64,000 nt of DNA, taken from Kitasatospora sp. NA04385. GTDB lineage: Bacteria > Actinomycetota > Actinomycetes > Streptomycetales > Streptomycetaceae. The notes beneath the pieces are model-generated. The model was not told where the DNA came from. It made no database searches and saw only the letters and a program-made list of their open reading frames with translations. Of the stretch, positions 49,871 through 61,800 are shown piece by piece. The stretch's first letter is position 1. Each line of letters opens with the position of its first letter. Where the stretch lies: positions 6,263,001-6,327,000 of the forward strand of contig NZ_CP054919.1 of NCBI RefSeq assembly GCF_013364235.1, in the 5' to 3' direction. The translations under genes were made by a program, and so were the position numbers.

Positions 49871-52800
49871 GGCCCGGGCGGCGCTGGTGCCGGTGGTGCG
49901 TCCGGAGCGGGTGCCGCTGTCGTTCGCCCAGCGCCGGCTGTGGTTCATCAACCGCTTCGACGGCCGGAGCGCGACCTACAACATGCCGTTGGCGATGCGG
50001 CTGTCGGGCGCGCTGGACCGGGCTGCCCTGCAGGCGGCGCTGGCGGACGTGGTGGAGCGGCACGAGAGCCTGCGCACCGTGTTCCCCGAGACCGACGGCG
50101 TCCCGTCCCAGCAGGTGCTGGCGGCGCAGGAGGCCGTTCCGACGCTCCGGGTGGTGGACGCCACCGCGCAGACCCTGGAGGCCCAGGTCGCCGCGGCCGC
50201 CGCGCAGGGCTTCGACCTGGAGCGGGTGCCCCCGCTGCGGGCGCACCTCTTCGCCCTGGGCGAGCGGGAGCACGTGCTGCTGCTGGTGCTGCACCACATC
50301 GCCGGTGACGGCTGGTCGATGGCGCCGCTGGCGGAGGATCTGGCGGCGGCGTACGCGGCTCGGGTCGATGGTGTGGCTCCGGCGTGGGCTCCGCTGCCGG
50401 TGCAGTACGTGGACTACACGCTGTGGCAGCAGCAGGTGCTCGGCGGCGAGGACGATCCGGACAGCGCGATCTCGCGTCAACTCGCTTACTGGCAGCAGGC
50501 CCTGGCCGGAATCCCGGACGAGCTCGCGCTGCCCACCGACCGGCCCCGCCCGGCCGTGCCGACCAACCGCGGTGACATGCACTACTTCCAGATCGGCCCG
50601 GAGCTCCACGGCGCCCTGGTCAAGCTCGCCCGCGAGAACGAGGCGAGCCTGTTCATGGTCCTGCAGGCGGGTCTGGCGGCGCTGCTGTCCCGGCTGGGGG
50701 CCGGCGAGGACATCCCGATCGGCAGCACGATCGCCGGACGCACCGACGACGCGCTCGACAGGCTGGTCGGTTTCTTCGTCAACATGCTGGTGCTGCGGAC
50801 CGACACGTCCGGGAACCCGAGCTTCCGCGAGCTGATCGGCCGCGTCCGCGAGGCGGACCTGGCGGCCTATGCGCACCAGGACGTGCCGTTCGAGCGCCTG
50901 GTCGAGGTGGTCAACCCGGCCCGCTCGCTGTCCCGGCACCCGCTCTTCCAGGTCGCGCTGAACGTGCAGACCGTGACGGACTCCGCCGTCGGCCTCCGGG
51001 GGCTGGAGATCACGCCGGAGCCCGTCGGCATCGGTACGTCCCGCTTCGATCTGTCGTTCGGGTTTGTGGAGGTGCGGGGTGGTGATGGTGCGCCGGCGGG
51101 TTTGCGGGGGGATCTGGAGTTCAGTCTGGATCTGTTCGACGAGGTGTCGGCGGTCGGGTTGGTGGAGCGGTTGACGCGTCTGTTGGAGGCTGCGGTTGCT
51201 GATCCGCGGTTGCCGGTGGGTGAGTTGGAGGTGTTGGGGTCTGCTGAGCGTGAGCGGGTCCTGGTGGAGTGGAACGACACGGGTGCGGTGGTGGTGCCGG
51301 GTTCGGTGACGGAGTTGTTCGGGGCGCGGGTGGCGCAGTCTCCGGATGCGGTGGCGGTGGTGTGTGGGGGTGTCGAGGTCTCGTACGGGGAGTTGGATGC
51401 GCGGGTGAACCGGTTGGCGCGTCTGCTGGTGGGGCGTGGTGTGGGGCCGGGTGGGTTGGTGGGTGTGGTGCTGCCGCGGTCGGTGGATCTGGTGGTGGCG
51501 TTGCTGGCGGTGTTGAAGTCGGGTGCGGCGTATGTGCCGATCGATCCGGATCATCCGGCGGAGCGGATCGGGTTGGTGGTGGAGGATTCGGCTCCGGTGG
51601 TGGTGCTGGCGTCGGGTTCGACGGCGGGTGTGGTGTCGGGTGCCGGTGTTCCGGTGCTGGTGCTGGACGAGCCGGGAGTGGTGGCGGAACTGTCCGGGTT
51701 GTCGGGTGGTGAGCTGGGTGGTGTTGCGGTGTCTCCTGCGGATGCGGCGTATGTGATTTTCACGTCGGGTTCGACGGGTCGGCCCAAGGGTGTGGTGGTG
51801 ACGCGTGGTGGTCTGGACAATTTCCTGGCCGGGATGGGTGAGTTGGTGCCGTTGTCGGATGTGGATCGTCTGGTGGCGGTGACGACGGTGTCGTTCGACA
51901 TCGCGGGGTTGGAGTTGTTCCTGCCGTTGGTGTCGGGTGCGGGTGTGGTGCTGGCGTCGCGGGAGACGGTGTTGGATCCGTCGGCGTTGGGTGCGTTGCT
52001 GGTCGGTAGTGGTGCGACGGTGTTGCAGGCGACGCCTTCGTTGTGGCAGGCGTTGGTGGCGCATGTTCCGGAGTCGTTGCGTGGGCTGCGGATGCTGGTG
52101 GGTGGTGAGGCGGTGCCGGCGGTGTTGGCGCAGGGCATGGGGGCGCTGGGTGCTTCGGTGCTGAACGTGTACGGGCCGACGGAGACGACGGTGTGGTCGT
52201 CGGCGGCGGTGCTCGAGGGGGGTGCGGGTGTGCCGCCGATCGGGCGTCCGATCCGCAACACCCGGGTGTATGTGCTGGACGGTGTGCTGGGGTTGGTGGC
52301 GCCGGGTGTGGTGGGTGAGTTGTACATCGCGGGTGAGGGGGTGGCGCGCGGGTACCTGAACCGTCCTGGTCTGTCGGCGGAGCGTTTCATCGCCGACCCG
52401 TTCGGCCCTTCCGGCTCCCGGATGTATCGCACGGGTGACCTGGTGCGGTGGGGTGCGGGGGGTGTGCTGGAGTTCGTGGGCCGGGCGGACTTCCAGGTGA
52501 AGGTGCGCGGCTTCCGGATCGAGCTGGGCGAGATCGAGGCGGCGGTCGCCGGTTTCGAGGGTGTGGCGCAGGCGGTGGTGCTGGTGCGTGAGGACCGGCC
52601 CGGTGACAAGCGGATCGTGGCCTACGTGGTGCCCGGGGGTGGTGCGGTTCCGGTGGAGTCCTTGCGTGGTCATCTTCGGTCGGTGCTGCCGGAGTACATG
52701 GTGCCGTCGGTGTTCGTGGAGTTGGCGGCGTTGCCGTTGACGCCGAACGGGAAGCTGGACCGCAAGGCGCTGCCCGTTCCCGACATCGCGGGTGCGGCCG

Positions 52801-55800
52801 AGGGGCGGGCGCCGCGTTCCGAGCGTGAGCGTGTCCTGGCCGAGCTGTTCGCCGAGGTGCTGGGGGTCGACGGCGTCGGTGTCGACGACGGTTTCTTCGA
52901 GCTGGGCGGTCATTCGCTGCTGGCGACGCGTCTGGTGTCGCGGGTGCGTTCGGTGTTCGGGGTGGAGGTGCCGATCCGGGCGGTGTTCGAGGCGCCGACG
53001 GTGGCCGGTCTGGCGGCGCGGATCGGTGATGCGGACGGGGCCCGGGCGGCGTTGGTGCCGGTGGAGCGTCTGGAGCGTCCGGAGCGGGTGCCGCTGTCGT
53101 TCGCCCAGCGCCGGCTGTGGTTCATCAACCGCTTCGACGGCCAGAGTGCCGCCTACAACATGCCGTTGGCGATGCGGCTGTCGGGCGCACTGGACCGGGT
53201 GGCGCTGCAGGCGGCGCTGGCGGACGTGGTGGAGCGGCACGAGAGCCTGCGCACCGTGTTCCCCGAGACCGACGGCATTCCGTCCCAGCAGGTGCTGGCG
53301 GCGCAGGAGGCCGTTCCGGCGCTCCGGGTGGTGGAGGCGTCGGAGGCTTCGCTGACGGGGCTGCTGGCCGCGGAGGCGGGAACGGGTTTCGATCTGGAGC
53401 GGACTCCGCCGCTGCGGGGGAGTCTGTTCACGCTCGGCGAGCGGGAGCACGTGCTGCTGCTGGTGCTGCACCACATCGCCGGTGACGGCTGGTCGATGGG
53501 GCCGTTGGCGGAGGATCTGGCGGCGGCGTATGCGGCTCGGGTCGATGGTGTGGCTCCGGCGTGGGCTCCGCTGCCGGTGCAGTACGTGGACTACACGCTG
53601 TGGCAGCAGCAGGTGCTCGGCGGCGAGGACGACCCGGACAGTGCGATCTCGCGTCAACTCGCTTACTGGCAGCAGGCCCTGGCCGGAATCCCGGACGAGC
53701 TCGCGCTGCCCACCGACCGGCCCCGCCCGGCCCAGAGCAGTTACCGCGGCGGTCGGGTGGACATCGAGTTGGGGGCGGAGCTGCACCAGGGGCTGGCCGA
53801 GCTGGCACGCCGCAACCAGGTCAGCCTCTACATGGTGTTGCAGGCGGGTCTGGCGGCGCTGCTGTCCCGGCTGGGGGCCGGCGAGGACGTCCCGATCGGC
53901 AGCCCGATCGCCGGACGCACCGACGACGCGCTCGACAGGCTGGTCGGCTGCTTCGTCAACACCCTCGTGCTGCGGACCGATCTCTCCGGACGGCCGTCCT
54001 TCGACGAACTCCTGGTGCGGGTCCGTGAGGCGGACCTGGCGGCCTACGCGCACCAGGACGTGCCGTTCGAGCGCCTGGTCGAGGTCATGAACCCCGACCG
54101 CTCGCTGTCCCGGCACCCGCTCTTCCAGGTCGCCCTCACCCTGCAGAACACCGGCGACATCGACATCGACCTGACGGGTCTGCGCATCGCGCACCAGCCG
54201 ATCGGGCTGAGCGGCTCGCGCTTCGATCTGTCGTTCGGGTTTGTGGAGGTGCGGGGTGGTGATGGTGCGCCGGCGGGTTTGCGGGGGGATCTGGAGTTCA
54301 GTCTGGATCTGTTCGACGAGGTGTCGGCGGTCGGGTTGGTGGAGCGGTTGACGCGTCTGTTGGAGGCTGCGGTTGCTGATCCGCGGTTGCCGGTGGGTGA
54401 GTTGGAGGTGTTGGGGTCTGCTGAGCGTGAGCGGGTCCTGGTGGAGTGGAATGACACGGCTGCGGCGGTGGTGCCGGGTTCGGTGACGGAGTTGTTCGGG
54501 GCGCGGGTGGCGCAGTCTCCGGATGCGGTGGCGGTGGTGTGTGGGGGTGTCGAGGTCTCGTACGGGGAGTTGGATGCCCGGGTGAACCGGTTGGCGCGTC
54601 TGCTGGTGGGGCGTGGTGTGGGGCCGGGTGGGTTGGTGGGTGTGGTGCTGCCGCGGTCGGTGGATCTGGTGGTGGCGTTGCTGGCGGTGTTGAAGTCGGG
54701 TGCGGCGTATGTGCCGATCGATCCGGATCATCCGGCGGAGCGGATCGGGTTGGTGGTGGAGGATTCGGCTCCGGTGGTGGTGCTGGCGTCGGGTTCGACG
54801 GCGGGTGTGGTGTCGGGTGCCGGTGTTCCGGTGCTGGTGCTGGACGAGCCGGGAGTGGTGGCGGAACTGTCCGGGTTGTCGGGTGGTGAGCTGGGTGGTG
54901 TTGCGGTGTCTCCTGCGGATGCGGCGTATGTGATTTTCACGTCGGGTTCGACGGGTCGGCCCAAGGGTGTGGTGGTGACGCGTGGTGGTCTGGACAATTT
55001 CCTGGCCGGGATGGGTGAGTTGGTGCCGTTGTCGGATGTGGATCGTCTGGTGGCGGTGACGACGGTGTCGTTCGACATCGCGGGGTTGGAGTTGTTCCTG
55101 CCGTTGGTGTCGGGTGCGGGTGTGGTGCTGGCGTCGCGGGAGACGGTGTTGGATCCGTCGGCGTTGGGTGCGTTGCTGGTCGGTAGTGGTGCGACGGTGT
55201 TGCAGGCGACGCCTTCGTTGTGGCAGGCGTTGGTGGCACATGTTCCGGAGTCGTTGCGTGGGCTGCGGATGCTGGTGGGTGGTGAGGCGGTGCCGGCCGC
55301 GTTGGCGCAGGGGATGCGGGCGCTGGGTGCTTCGGTGCTGAACGTGTACGGGCCGACGGAGACGACGGTGTGGTCGTCGGCGGCGGTGCTCGAGGGGGGT
55401 GCGGGTGTGCCGCCGATCGGGCGTCCGATCCGCAACACCCGGGTGTATGTGCTGGACGGTGTGCTGGGGTTGGTGGCGCCGGGTGTGGTGGGTGAGTTGT
55501 ACATCGCGGGTGAGGGGGTGGCGCGCGGGTACCTGAACCGTCCGGGTTTGTCGGGGGAGCGTTTCATCGCCGACCCGTTCGGCCCTTCCGGCTCCCGGAT
55601 GTATCGCACGGGTGATCTGGTGCGGTGGGGTGCGGGGGGTGTGCTGGAGTTCGTGGGCCGGGCGGACTTCCAGGTGAAGGTGCGCGGCTTCCGGATCGAG
55701 CTGGGCGAGATCGAGAGCGCCCTCGGTGCGCACGAATCGGTGGCGCAGGCCGTGGTGCTGGTGCGTGAGGACCGGCCCGGTGACAAGCGGATCGTGGCCT

Positions 55801-58800
55801 ACGTGGTGCCGAAGCACGGTGCACCGGCCGTCCCGGAGCTGCGGGCGCACGTGCAGTCCGTGCTGCCGGAGTACATGGTGCCGTCGGTGTTCGTGGAGTT
55901 GGCGGCGCTGCCGTTGACGCCGAACGGGAAGCTGGACCGCAAGGCCCTGCCCGTTCCCGACACCACCGGCACGACCGAGGGCCGGGCACCGCGCACGCCG
56001 CAGGAGGAGATCCTGTGCAGCCTCTTCACCGAGGTGCTGGGGGTCGACGGCGTCGGTGTCGACGACGGTTTCTTCGAGCTGGGCGGTCATTCGCTGCTGG
56101 CGACGCGTCTGGTGTCGCGGGTGCGTTCGGTGTTCGGGGTGGAGGTGCCGATCCGGGCGGTGTTCGAGGCGCCGACGGTGGCCGGTCTGGCGGCGCGGAT
56201 CGGTGATGCGGAGGGGGCTCGGGCGGCGTTGGTGCCGGTGGAGCGTCCGGAGCGGGTGCCGCTGTCGTTCGCCCAGCGCCGACTGTGGTTCATCAACCGC
56301 TTCGACGGACCGAACGCTACCTACAACATCCCCATCGCCGTCCGCTTCGACGGCGAGCTGGACCGGGCGGCCCTTGAGGCGGCGCTGGCGGACGTGGTGC
56401 AGCGGCACGAGAGCCTGCGCACCGTCTTCCCCGAGACCGACGGCGTCCCGCACCAGCGGGTCCTTCCCCTGGACGAGGCCCGCCCCGGGCTGGTCGTCCT
56501 CGACGCCACCGCGCAGACCCTAGAAGACCAGCTCACCGCGGCCGCCTCGGAGGGCTTCGACCTGGAGCGGGTGCCCCCGCTGCGGGCGCACCTCTTCGCC
56601 CTGGGCGAGCAGGAGCACGTGCTGCTGCTGGTGCTGCACCACATCGCCGGCGACGGCTGGTCGACGGCACCGCTGGCGAACGACCTCGCGACGGCCTACG
56701 CCGCCCGCACCGCGGGCCGGGCACCGGCCTGGGCCCCGCTGCCGGTGCAGTACGTGGACTACACGCTGTGGCAGCAGCAGGTGCTCGGCGGCGAGGACGA
56801 CCCGGACAGTGCGATCTCGCGTCAACTCGCTTACTGGCAGCAGGCCCTGGCCGGAATCCCGGACGAGCTCGCGCTGCCCACCGACCGGCCCCGCCCGGCG
56901 CAGAGCAGCCACCGCGGCGGTGGGGTGGACATCGAGTTGGGGGCGGAGCTGCACCAGGGGCTGGCCGAGCTGGCACGCCGCAACCAGGTCAGCGTCTTCA
57001 TGGTGCTGCAGGCGGGTCTGGCGGCGCTGCTGTCCCGGCTGGGGGCCGGCGAGGACGTCCCGATCGGCAGCCCGATCGCCGGACGCACCGACGAGGCCCT
57101 GAACGACCTGGTCGGCTTCTTCGTCAACACCCTGGTGCTGCGGACCGACACCTCCGGCGACCCGAGCTTCCGCGAGCTGGTCGCCCGGGCCCGCGAGGCC
57201 GGACTGGCCGCCTTCGCGCACCAGGACGTGCCGTTCGAGCGCCTGGTCGAGGTGGTCAACCCCGACCGCTCGCTCTCCCGGCACCCGCTCTTCCAGGTCG
57301 CCCTCACCCTGCAGAACACCGCGGGCACCGCGGTCGAGCTGCCCGGTCTGCGCATCGAGCAGCAGCCGGTCCGCACCGACGCGGCCAAGTTCGACCTCTC
57401 CTTCACCTTCGTGGAGCAGCGGGCGGCGGACGGCACCGCGGCGGGCATCGAGGGGCGGCTGGAGTTCAGCCGCGATCTGTTCGACCAGCCGTCCGCGGAC
57501 CTGCTGGCCGAGCGGCTGGGCCGCTTCCTGGCCTCGGCGGCGGCCGAACCGGCCCGTCCGATCGGGCGGGTGGACGTCCTGGCGCCCGCCGAGCGCCGCA
57601 GGATCCTCACGGAGTGGAACCCGGTTCCGACCGAGGTCCCGGAGACCGCCGGAACGATCCAGCGGTGCTTCGCCGAGCAGGTGGCCCGCACCCCCGGCGC
57701 CGTCGCGGTGCGCTGCGGGGACGAGCAGGTGACGTACGCGGAGCTGGACGCCCGGGCGAACCGGTTGGCCGACCGGCTGCTGGGGCTGGGCGTGGAGGCG
57801 CAGTCCCGGGTGGCGATCCTCCAGCGGCGCGCGGTCGACCTGGTGGTCTCCGTGCTGGCGGTGCTCAAGGCCGGTGCCGTCTACGTCCCGCTGGACGGCC
57901 GTGCCCCGGCGTCCCGGCTGGAGCGGGTGGTGCGGGAGACCGGTGCGGTCGTCCTGCTGACCGACACGGCCTCCTGGCACGACCAGTTCGCCCACGGGGC
58001 CGGCCTGGTCGTCGTCGACGCGGAGGACCGGGAGGCGGAGCGGCCCGTCGGCACTCCGACCGTCCCGGGGCATCCGGACGGTCTGGCCTACATCATGTTC
58101 ACCTCGGGGTCGACCGGTGTGCCCAAGGGCGTGGCGGTGCGGCACCGCGACGTCCTCCACCTCGCCCACGACCGGGCGTTCCGCGGCGGGGCGCACGAAC
58201 GGGTGCTGCTGCACTCGCCGCAGGCGTTCGACGCGTCGACCTACGAACTCTGGGTGCCGTTGCTGAACGGCGGCGAGGTCGTGGTCGCACCGGACGGCGA
58301 CCTCGACGTGACGACCCTCGGGCGGACCGTCGCCCGGCACCGGGTCACCGGTCTGTGGCTGACGGCCGGACTCTTCCGGGTCCTGGCCGAGGAGGCCCCG
58401 GAGGCGCTCACCGGCGTGCGCGAGGTCTGGACCGGCGGCGACGTCGTTCCGGCCGCCGCCGTCCGGCGGGTGCGGGCGGCCTGCCCGGGCACGCTCGTGG
58501 TCGACGGCTACGGCCCGACCGAGACGACGACGTTCGCCTCGCACCACCGGCTGCTGCCCGACCGCGAACTGCCGAACTCGATCCCGATCGGGCGGCCGCT
58601 CGACAACATGCGCCTGTACGTCCTGGACCGGGGGCTCCAGCCGGTCCCCGCGGGCGTCGCCGGGGAGCTGTACATCGCCGGTGCCGGTCTGGCCCGCGGT
58701 TACTGGCAGCAGCCCGGGCTGACGGCCGACCGCTTCGTCGCCGACCCCCACGGACCGGCCGGTGAGCGGATGTACCGGACCGGGGACCTGGTGCGGTGGA

Positions 58801-61800
58801 ACGACGAGGGCGAGCTGGTCTTCCTCGGCCGCGGCGACGACCAGGTGAAGGTGCGCGGCTTCCGGATCGCGCTGAGCGAGATCGAGGCCGCGGCCGCCGC
58901 CCACCCCGCGGTCGCCCAGGTGGCGGTCGTGGTCCGCGAGGACCGTCCGGGCGACAAGCGGCTGACGGCCTACCTGGTCGCGGCCCCGGGCGCCGGGCTC
59001 CCGCACGCCGAGCTGCGCGACCACCTGGCGGGGACCCTGCCCGACTACATGGTCCCGGCGGCCCTCGTCACGCTCGAGCGGCTGCCGCTGACCGCCAACG
59101 GGAAGCTCGACTACCGGGCCCTGCCGGCGCCGGAGTTCACCCCGGTCGGCCCGGGCCGCGCGCCGCGCACGGAGCCGGAGCGGATCCTCGCCGGGCTGTT
59201 CGCCGAGACGCTCGGCCTGCCGGAGGCCGGGGTCGAGGACAGCTTCTTCGACCTGGGCGGCGACAGCATCGTCTCCATCCAGCTGGTGAGCCGGGCCCGC
59301 CGGGCCGGTCTGGTGCTGACACCGCGGGACGTCTTCCGGCACCGCACGGTGGCGGCGCTGGCCGCGGTGGCGGTGCCGGTGGGCGGGGAGCAGGACCAGC
59401 CGGAGGACGTCGGCACCGGCCCGGTGGAGCCCGGCCCGATCGTGCACTGGCTGCACGGACTGGGCGGTCCGGTCGACGAGTTCAACCAGTCGATGCCGGT
59501 GCCGGTGCGGCCCGGACAGGAACCGGGGATCCTCGCGGCGGCGCTCCAGGCGGTCCTGGACCACCACGACGCCCTGCGCACGGTCGCGAACCGCTCCGAG
59601 GCGGACGGCCCGTGGCGGTTCGAGATCGGGCCGCGCGGCTCGGTCGACGCGCGGGACCGCATCGACCGGGTCGACGTGTCCGGGCTGGACGCGGCGGCCC
59701 GCCGGACGGTGGTCGCGGAGCACTTCCGGGCGGCCAAGAAGCGGCTCGACCCGGAGCACGGCGGGATGGTCCGCGCGGTGTACTTCGACGCCGGTGCCGA
59801 CGAGCCGGGCCAACTGCTGCTGGTCCTGCACCACTTCGTCGTCGACGGAGTCTCCTGGCGGATCCTGGTGCCCGACCTGCAGGCCGCGGTCGAGGCGCTG
59901 GAGGCGGGCGCGCAGCCGGAGCTCGCTCCGGTGGGCACCTCGTTCCGCCGCTGGACCGGGCTGCTGCGGGGGCTGGCCCAGGAGCCGGCCCGGGTCGCCG
60001 AGCTGCCGCTGTGGCGGTCGGTTCTGGACGGCGCCGATCCGCAGCTGGCCGAGCGACCGCTGGACGGTGCGCGGGACGTGGCCGGGGCCGCGCGGGAGCT
60101 GCGGCTGAGCCTGCCCGCCGAACTGTCCGCGCGGCTGCTGAGCACGGTGCCGGCGGCGTTCCACGCCGGGACCAACGACGTGCTGCTGACCGCGCTGACC
60201 CTGGCGGTGGGGCAGTGGCGCCGCAGCCGCGGTCTGGGCGACGCCCGTGACCTGCTGGTCGAGGTGGAGGGCCACGGCCGTGAGGAGGTCGTGGCCGGAG
60301 TCGACCTGTCCCGGACGGTGGGCTGGTTCACCAGCGTGTACCCGCTGCGGCTCGACCCCGGGACGGTCGACCACGACGAGGTCCTGGCCGGCGGACCGGC
60401 GGTGGGAGCCGCGCTGAAGCGGATCAAGGAGCAGATCCGGGCCGTGCCGGACAACGGCCTCGGCTTCGGCCTGCTCCGCTACCTGAACCCGCGGACGGCG
60501 GCGGAACTCGCGGCGTTCCCGGCCCCCCAGGTCGGCTTCAACTACCTGGGCCGGTTCCCGGTCGCCGTGTCCACCCCGCCGGACGGCGGCCGGCCGGCCG
60601 TCGAGCCGACGGAGGGCGGGGCGCCGGGCAGCGGCGAGCGGCAGCCGCTCGCGCACCTCCTGGACGTGAACGTGCTCGCGGAGGACTACACCGACGGGAG
60701 CCGGCTGATCGCGACCTGGACCTGGCCGGGGGACCTGCTCGCCGAGGAGGGCGTCGAGGAACTGGCCCTGCTGTGGGCCCGGAACCTGCAGGCGCTGGCG
60801 GACCACGCGGCCCGGCCCGGTGCCGGCGGCCGCACGCCGTCCGACCTGCCGCTGGTCCGGCTCTCCCAGCCGGAGGTCGAGCGGATCGAACGGGCTTGGC
60901 CGGGGGCCGCCGACGTCCTGCCGCTCTCGCCGCTCCAGGAGGGACTGCTCTACCACGCGCTGTACGACGAGCAGCAGAGCGACCACTACACCGTGCAGCT
61001 GACGCTGGACCTGGAGGGCCGGGTCGACGGCACGGCGCTGCGGGCGGCCACCCGGACCCTCCTGCGGCGCCACCCGAACCTGCGCGCCGCGTTCTGGGGG
61101 GACGGACTGACCCGGCCGGTGCAGGTCGTCCCGGCGGAGGGCGACACGCCCTGGCGCGAGGTGGACCTGAGCACGCTCCCCGAGGCCGACCGGGAGTCCG
61201 CCTGGAACGACCTGCTGGCCGCCGACCGCGCGCAGCGGTTCGACCTGGCCACCGCGCCGCTGGTGCGGTTCACCCTGGTCAAGCTCGCGGCCGAGCGCCA
61301 CCGGTTCCTGCTGACCAACCACCACATCCTGCTGGACGGCTGGTCGGTCCCGCTCCTGATGGGCGAGCTCGCCGTGCTGTACACCCGGCACGGCGACGAC
61401 GCCGAGCTGCCGCGGACGACCGCGTACCGGGACTACCTGGCCTGGCTGGCCGAGCAGGACGGGGACGCGGCGGGCGAGGCCTGGCGGCAGGCGCTCGCCG
61501 GGCTCGACGAGCCGACGCTGATCGCGGCCGCCTCGGCCGGCGGCGGGGAGGGCGACGGCGCCGGTGAGACGACGGTGGCGCTCTCCGCGGCGCTCACCCG
61601 CGAGCTGTCCGCCACCGCGAGGCGCCACGGCCTGACGCTGAGCACGGTGATCCAGGGCGCCTGGGCGGTGCTGCTCGGCCGGCTGACCGGGCGTCAGGAC
61701 GTGGTGTTCGGCGGCACCGTCTCGGGCCGTCCGCCGGAGGTCCCCGGCATCGAGGGCATGGTCGGCCTGTTCATCAACACGCTCCCGGTCCGGGTGCGGC

